Positions 5,153 to 8,888 of a DNA stretch of 8,888 nt are shown piece by piece. The stretch is taken from assembly GCA_030615305.1 (NCBI GenBank), contig JAUWZL010000025.1, positions 1-8,888 on the forward strand. Direction: 5' to 3'. The notes under the pieces are model-generated. The model did not search any database and was not told the origin of the DNA. It was given only the letters and a program-made list of their open reading frames with translations. The translations under genes and the position numbers were made by a program. The DNA is from Dehalococcoidia bacterium. Lineage in GTDB: Bacteria; Chloroflexota; Dehalococcoidia; Dehalococcoidales; JAUWZL01. Each line of letters begins with the position of its first letter. Positions within the stretch are counted from its first letter, which is position 1.

Positions 5153-7876
5153 CTAACTCCTCTTCAGCCGCTTCCTGATGAGCTTCTCCAGCTCGACAAC
5201 AAGGAATCCCGGAAGCAGGGCAAATATTATAAGCGACCACCACTCTACGGGGAAGGGTGCTGTTCGGAACACAGTGTTGAGGAAGGGGACATAGACTATC
5301 ATGAGATTGGTGACAATGGTTATGCCAACACCCCAGAGCACCCACTTATTGGAGAAGGGGCTGAAGGTGAACGCCGAGTCAAATATTGACCGGGCGGTAA
5401 AGATGAAGCCGATGTGTACCAGAACGACGCTAATAAAGGCCGCTGACTGTGCCTGGGTTAAGGCTAGCTCGTTTACTCCGTCTGAAATAGCTAGATGCCC
5501 ATAGGTCCAATATACGATAAAGCCGGTAGCCGCCATTACTAACGACACCAAGCCAACCCTCACAAAAAACAGGCGGTTAGCAATCTTCTCTTTGGGGCTG
5601 CGGGGTGGGACGTTAAGCAGTCCCTTTTCCTTAGGCTCCATCATCAGGGGCATGGTCAGAAATACGGAGTCAAATAAATTTATCCACAGGATTTGTATCG
5701 GTTCCAAAGGCAGTCGCAAGGCGAAGAGGGCAAAAAATGGTGCCAGCAGTATCGCCCCCATAACCAGTAGCGCCTGACCGCCATTGGTGGGCAGGGTATA
5801 CAGGATAGCCTTTTCCAGGTTCTTCCAGGCATGTCTGCCTTCTTCCACGGCATTGACTATGCTGGCGAAGTTATCATCAGCCAGGACCATATCGGCTGCT
5901 TCCTTACTCACCTCGGTTCCGGTTATCCCCATGGCTACCCCAATATCGGCTGCCTTTAGTGCCGGAGCATCGTTTACCCCGTCACCGGTGACGGCGGTAA
6001 TATGCCCTCTCTTCTGTAACTGTTTTGTTATCCTCAACTTGTGCTCCGGAGCCACCCTGGCGTAAACCGAGACCCTGCTCACTGCTTCATACAACTCGTC
6101 ATCGCTCATTCTGGCTAGCTCTTCCCCGGTCAATACGCCGTACTCACTACCGGCAATTCCCAGCTGGCGGGCGATGGCCCTGGCCGTCTGGGCATGGTCA
6201 CCGGTTATCATTACCGGCCTTATGCCGGCCTTCTTACATTTCCTGACCGCCTCTATAGCCTCTTCCCGGGGTGGGTCTATCATTCCCTGAAGCCCGAGGA
6301 AGGTCAGCCCGGTCATATCCTCGGGATAGAGCGAAGCTTTCTCCTTGGGCACCACCTTATAAGCCATGCCCAGCACTCTTAGAGCATTACTGGCCATCTC
6401 ATCAGCCTTGGCCAGTACCTCTTGGCTCCTTAGAGGCTCAGTATAGCCATCAATTAACTGGCTTTGGCACATTCGTAAAACCTTCTCCGGCGAGCCCTTA
6501 ACATAGATAATGTTTTTATCTTGGCCCTGGTGCAAGGTAGCCATGTACTGCTGCTCCGACTCAAAAGGTATCTCATCTAATCTGGTGCTTCTTTGGGTAA
6601 TGCCAGCTTTGGCTGCCGATACTACCAGCGCTCCTTCAGTGGGGTCGCCTACTATGCCAGGCTCCCCTTTATTCATTACCAGACTGGCATCACTGCACTG
6701 GTAGCCGGCTCTTAAGGTCTCAAACAACTCTCGGTTCTCCGGCACCGGGTTAGTCCTCTTATCTTTGAGTATAAACTCACCACTAGGACCATAGCCGACC
6801 CCGGTGACTTCATAGTCTCTGCCACCGGTGTAGATATGCACTACCGTCATCTGATTTTTGGTCAGGGTGCCCGTCTTATCCGAGCAGATAACTGTAGCCA
6901 CCCCCAGTGTTTCCGCTGCTGGCAATTTCCTTATCAGCCCGTTTCTCTTGGCCATAGCCACTGCCGCCAAGGCTAAAATGGCGGCTAGTATGGCGGGCAG
7001 CATCTCAGGTATGGCGGCAACAGCAAGGGATACCGAGGCCAGGAAGGAGTAGACCAGGTCATATTTAAATACCACGGCTACGATAAAGTTAATCGCAGCC
7101 AGGGCGAGGATAGCAATAATCAAAAACTTGGTAAAGGCGGCTATCTTCCTCATCAGGGGAGTGGTGATTTTGCGGGTCTCCTTCATTAGCCTGGCGATTC
7201 TACCAAACTCTGTTTGTTCCCCGGTGGCGACCACAATCCCCGTTCCGCGGCCCTGCGTGGCGAAGGTGCCACTGAAGGCCATGCTGCGCTGGTCCCCGGG
7301 CGTTAGATTTGGTCTTGCAATGGGGCCATCAACCTTGGCTACCGGCACCGATTCTCCGGTAAGGGCGGCTTCATCCACATGAAGGTTCTTCACGCTGAAC
7401 AAACGCAGGTCGGCTGGCACCTTATCGCCGCCTTCAAGCAGAACCACATCACCGGGAACCAGCTCCCGCGCCGGTATAACCTGCCTCTCTCCATCGCGGA
7501 GCACAGTACACTCAGGGACCATCATCCTCTGCAACGCCTCTATAGCCGCTTCACCCTTGCCCTCCTGAACAAAACCGATTATCACATTGAGCAAGACGAC
7601 GCCGAGGATGACCGCCGTATCCCCCACCATGTCCTCTCCCCCCAGGCTCAGGATGCCGGTAATAGTGCCGGCAACAAGCAGGACATATATCAAAGGGTTG
7701 TGAAACTGGAGCAGGAAGCGGATGAGAGGGCTTCGCTTTTTGAACTTTATTTCGTTATAGCCAAATCTTTCCAGTCTGGCTTTAGCCTCACTGGTGGTGA
7801 GCCCGGAACTACCTGCTGACAGGCGTTTGAAAGCCTCGTCCACCGTCAGCTGATACCATTTAGTCTCATTGGCCAA
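5153..7876 (-). CDS. P2-type cation-transporting ATPase, ion specificity unclear
   Basis: A complete 907-residue P-type ATPase that pumps a cation across the cytoplasmic membrane at the cost of ATP. The order is N-terminal cation-ATPase domain (about 6-70), M1-M2 (about 52-104), actuator domain with TGES at 173-176, and M3-M4 (about 250-305) with PEMLP at 290-294. Next come the phosphorylation site DKTGT with Asp333, nucleotide domain KGSPE at 460-464, TGD at 558-560 and TGDGVNDAP at 630-638. M5-M10 follow to the end. All catalytic motifs are intact. The overall layout is closest to SERCA/PMR1-like pumps, but the membrane site differs: PEMLP instead of PEGLP, NGGQ (698-701) in M5, and NLFDS (733-737) in M6. 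Calcium should therefore not be assumed; Mg2+, H+, Na+ or K+ are alternatives. The start is TTG 7876 with AAGGAG 8 bases upstream, and the first in-frame ATG is about 80 codons later, inside the conserved domain. It lies next to an RCK potassium-channel regulator, consistent with ion homeostasis. Confidence 0.93.
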   Translation of the reverse strand: MANETKWYQLTVDEAFKRLSAGSSGLTTSEAKARLERFGYNEIKFKKRSPLIRFLLQFHNPLIYVLLVAGTITGILSLGGEDMVGDTAVILGVVLLNVIIGFVQEGKGEAAIEALQRMMVPECTVLRDGERQVIPARELVPGDVVLLEGGDKVPADLRLFSVKNLHVDEAALTGESVPVAKVDGPIARPNLTPGDQRSMAFSGTFATQGRGTGIVVATGEQTEFGRIARLMKETRKITTPLMRKIAAFTKFLIIAILALAAINFIVAVVFKYDLVYSFLASVSLAVAAIPEMLPAILAAILALAAVAMAKRNGLIRKLPAAETLGVATVICSDKTGTLTKNQMTVVHIYTGGRDYEVTGVGYGPSGEFILKDKRTNPVPENRELFETLRAGYQCSDASLVMNKGEPGIVGDPTEGALVVSAAKAGITQRSTRLDEIPFESEQQYMATLHQGQDKNIIYVKGSPEKVLRMCQSQLIDGYTEPLRSQEVLAKADEMASNALRVLGMAYKVVPKEKASLYPEDMTGLTFLGLQGMIDPPREEAIEAVRKCKKAGIRPVMITGDHAQTARAIARQLGIAGSEYGVLTGEELARMSDDELYEAVSRVSVYARVAPEHKLRITKQLQKRGHITAVTGDGVNDAPALKAADIGVAMGITGTEVSKEAADMVLADDNFASIVNAVEEGRHAWKNLEKAILYTLPTNGGQALLVMGAILLAPFFALFALRLPLEPIQILWINLFDSVFLTMPLMMEPKEKGLLNVPPRSPKEKIANRLFFVRVGLVSLVMAATGFIVYWTYGHLAISDGVNELALTQAQSAAFISVVLVHIGFIFTARSIFDSAFTFSPFSNKWVLWGVGITIVTNLMIVYVPFLNTVFRTAPFPVEWWSLIIFALLPGFLVVELEKLIRKRLKRS

Positions 7877-7884
7877 TACAGATG

Positions 7885-7890
7885 CTCCTT
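7885..7890 (-). promoter_or_regulatory. Ribosome binding site deciding the TTG start of the P-type ATPase
   Basis: AAGGAG is followed by 8 bases and then TTG 7876-7874. No in-frame ATG or GTG gives a full N-terminal domain, so this site fixes the start. Confidence 0.8.
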
Positions 7891-7939
7891 TGCTATTCTT
7901 TATTATTTACCCCCACTTCACAAGCCGCAAAACTTAATT

Positions 7940-7967
7940 ATTATAACAAAAGCTGGCGCCAGGTCCA
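7940..7967 (-). promoter_or_regulatory. Candidate promoter of the P-type ATPase gene
   Basis: A perfect TATAAT at 7945-7940 lies 16 bases downstream of TGGACC at 7967-7962 (4 of 6 to TTGACA). It is about 64 bases upstream of the TTG start, downstream of the candidate terminator of the RCK gene. This suggests that the ATPase has its own transcript. Confidence 0.6.
7953..7962. repeat. Perfect 10-bp palindrome in the ATPase promoter spacer
   Basis: CTGGCGCCAG is its own reverse complement and lies between the -35 and -10 boxes of the candidate ATPase promoter, the usual place for a repressor operator. It could instead be a chance palindrome. No second copy was seen in the window. Confidence 0.4.
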
Positions 7968-8017
7968 CTATTGGGAGAGTCTAACCAGAACCTGCAGAGT
8001 ATATGGCATAGAAACCG

Positions 8018-8041
8018 ATAAGATAAAGCCCAATTAGGGCT
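8018..8041 (-). terminator. Candidate weak rho-independent terminator after the RCK gene
   Basis: On the minus strand AGCCC (8041-8037), a 5-base loop and GGGCT (8031-8027) form a 5-bp stem followed by the T-rich TTATCTTAT. It is 65 bases after the RCK stop and ahead of the ATPase promoter. The stem is short and the T tract is broken, so termination may be partial. Confidence 0.45.
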
Positions 8042-8105
8042 ACGCTGTACCAGGGAGAGAAATGTGCTGTCTATCTTGCTTCTCGTTATTGCAGCGCGAT
8101 GGCTT

Positions 8106-8873
8106 TCAGAGTTCAGCTGGCTCTGATTCGGCAATTACGAAAAGAGCATCACCCTGGCGAATATCGTATCGGGACTGTGGGTTAACAATCACTGCCCTGT
8201 CCTCTTCCGGCAGCTTATAAATAACATCAGCACTTAGTTGCTGCCGCAATTCTTCAGAGTAATCGGTTTCCACCGCCAGGAGTATTATGCGTTGCTGGGC
8301 CAGTATTTGCACCGCTTCGACAAACTCCTTGCCCACCAGCGCCTCAGACAAATGACGCTCGTAGCGATAGAACTCACTACCCCGGTTAAAGGTTAGCAAC
8401 TCGGCCACTAAGTGCGAAACACCATGGTTTAAGGCTGAGGCAACAAGGAGACTCCCCCCCATCTGGTCAAGACAGATAATCTCGTCGGCGTGGGCATGTT
8501 CTAAGTGCATACGGTTAGCCGAGTTCATAATCTGGACGCAGGTATGGACCTCCCGGTTTAAAGATTCCACTGCCAGCACTATCATAAGGGCTTCAGCATC
8601 AGCGTCGTTGGCCCCTTTGGTAAAGTCGGTGAGTACTATGACACTATCAGCCCTTTCTACTCCAGCCCGCCTCAGATTTTCATCCTGAGAGGGGTCGCCA
8701 TTGATGAACTCTACCTGCTCATTGGCAATCGGTCTTTGGTCACTATTCGTCAGAATCACGATTCCTCGCTGTTGCTTGACGTTAGCTGACAGCAGTTCCT
8801 TAACCACCCGCTCTCCCTGGAAATTCCAACCGCAGATAATAGTGTGACCCGAAAAGTTTACTTTCTTGGCCAT
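8106..8873 (-). CDS. RCK/TrkA-type potassium channel regulatory protein
   Basis: A 255-residue cytoplasmic protein with the two halves of an RCK regulator. Residues about 9-135 form the NAD-binding Rossmann RCK-N domain, opening with HTIICGWNFQG. Further marks are NGDPSQDENLRRAGVERADSV at about 58-78 and the strand VIVLTDF (78-84). Residues about 170-253 form the RCK-C domain ending GDALFVIAES. The CGW opening resembles MthK-type channel RCK domains more than TrkA itself, where GxGxxG is usual. No membrane segment is present, so it needs a pore partner, which would probably lie upstream beyond the right edge. The start at 8873 is well supported by AGGAGG and GGAGG upstream, so it is a separate protein and not the cut end of a fused channel. 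Stop is TGA. Family assignment is firm; the ligand and partner are unknown. Confidence 0.9.
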   Translation of the reverse strand: MAKKVNFSGHTIICGWNFQGERVVKELLSANVKQQRGIVILTNSDQRPIANEQVEFINGDPSQDENLRRAGVERADSVIVLTDFTKGANDADAEALMIVLAVESLNREVHTCVQIMNSANRMHLEHAHADEIICLDQMGGSLLVASALNHGVSHLVAELLTFNRGSEFYRYERHLSEALVGKEFVEAVQILAQQRIILLAVETDYSEELRQQLSADVIYKLPEEDRAVIVNPQSRYDIRQGDALFVIAESEPAEL

Positions 8874-8888
8874 GCTTCCTCCCCTCCT
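8874..8888 (-). promoter_or_regulatory. Double ribosome binding site of the RCK protein gene
   Basis: AGGAGG (8888-8883) and GGAGG (8882-8878) lie 9 and 4 bases before ATG 8873. The strong site shows that translation starts independently here rather than continuing from a fused pore domain. Confidence 0.8.

Noticed and set aside
7934..8134. 66-codon open frame on the minus strand overlapping the end of the RCK gene
   Set aside because: It matches no family I recognise, has no good ribosome binding site, and runs through both the candidate terminator and the ATPase promoter. The 229-base gap is better read as regulatory.
1..8888. Genome-wide recoding of TGA as Trp or Gly
   Set aside because: Three intact genes end in TGA at sensible C-termini, two of them at a coupled junction with the next start, and several long frames contain no internal TGA.
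1..8888. CRISPR arrays, insertion sequences, phage genes or attachment sites
   Set aside because: No spaced direct repeats, transposase-like frames or terminal inverted repeats were seen. The tRNA has no adjacent integrase and no visible repeat of its 3' end.

Overview
All recognisable genes lie on the minus strand, so the window is read from high to low coordinates. Coding density is high and base composition is moderate. The content (a four-subunit pyruvate:ferredoxin oxidoreductase, polyferredoxin-type subunits and a glutamate-synthase-small-subunit-like flavoprotein) points to an anaerobic bacterium that handles carbon through acetyl-CoA and ferredoxin. The general style resembles Dehalococcoidia-like Chloroflexota or other sediment anaerobes. 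That placement is an impression from gene content, not a phylogenetic result.

Region 8888-7877 (ion homeostasis, part 1): an RCK/TrkA-type potassium-channel regulatory protein preceded by a very strong ribosome binding site. It is followed by a 229-base intergenic stretch that holds a candidate terminator, a near-consensus sigma70-type promoter and a perfect 10-bp palindrome in the promoter spacer. Region 7876-5153 (ion homeostasis, part 2): a complete 907-residue P2-type cation-pumping ATPase that starts at TTG. Its phosphorylation machinery is intact, but its membrane cation-site residues differ from the SERCA calcium pattern. A tRNA-Arg(CCG) with its own candidate promoter follows.

Region 5003 to the left edge (central carbon and electron flow): a tightly packed porC-porD-porA-porB cluster (gamma, delta, alpha, beta of pyruvate:ferredoxin oxidoreductase), then a 645-residue NuoF-C-terminal/GltD-like fusion flavoprotein, then the first 20 codons of a 2Fe-2S protein of the NuoG/formate-dehydrogenase/hydrogenase type. 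Start and stop codons overlap or abut at the porC/porD, porD/porA, porA/porB and porB/flavoprotein junctions, so these genes look like one translationally coupled unit. A reasonable inference is that pyruvate oxidation (or reductive pyruvate synthesis) is tied to NAD(P)H through the flavoprotein and its downstream partner.

The main anomaly is in porA. The gene is complete and in one frame over 391 codons, except for a single TGA at codon 118, where the family usually has tryptophan. TGA is the normal terminator of three other genes here, so genome-wide recoding is unlikely. A point mutation, a sequencing error, local readthrough or a split subunit remain possible. A second oddity is the porC start. 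The tRNA ends 9 bases upstream of its ATG, and a perfect Shine-Dalgarno sequence sits inside the first codons, correctly spaced for an ATA that would be one G-to-A change from ATG. I found no CRISPR, insertion sequence or defence system, and apart from the points above the region looks like ordinary chromosomal housekeeping.
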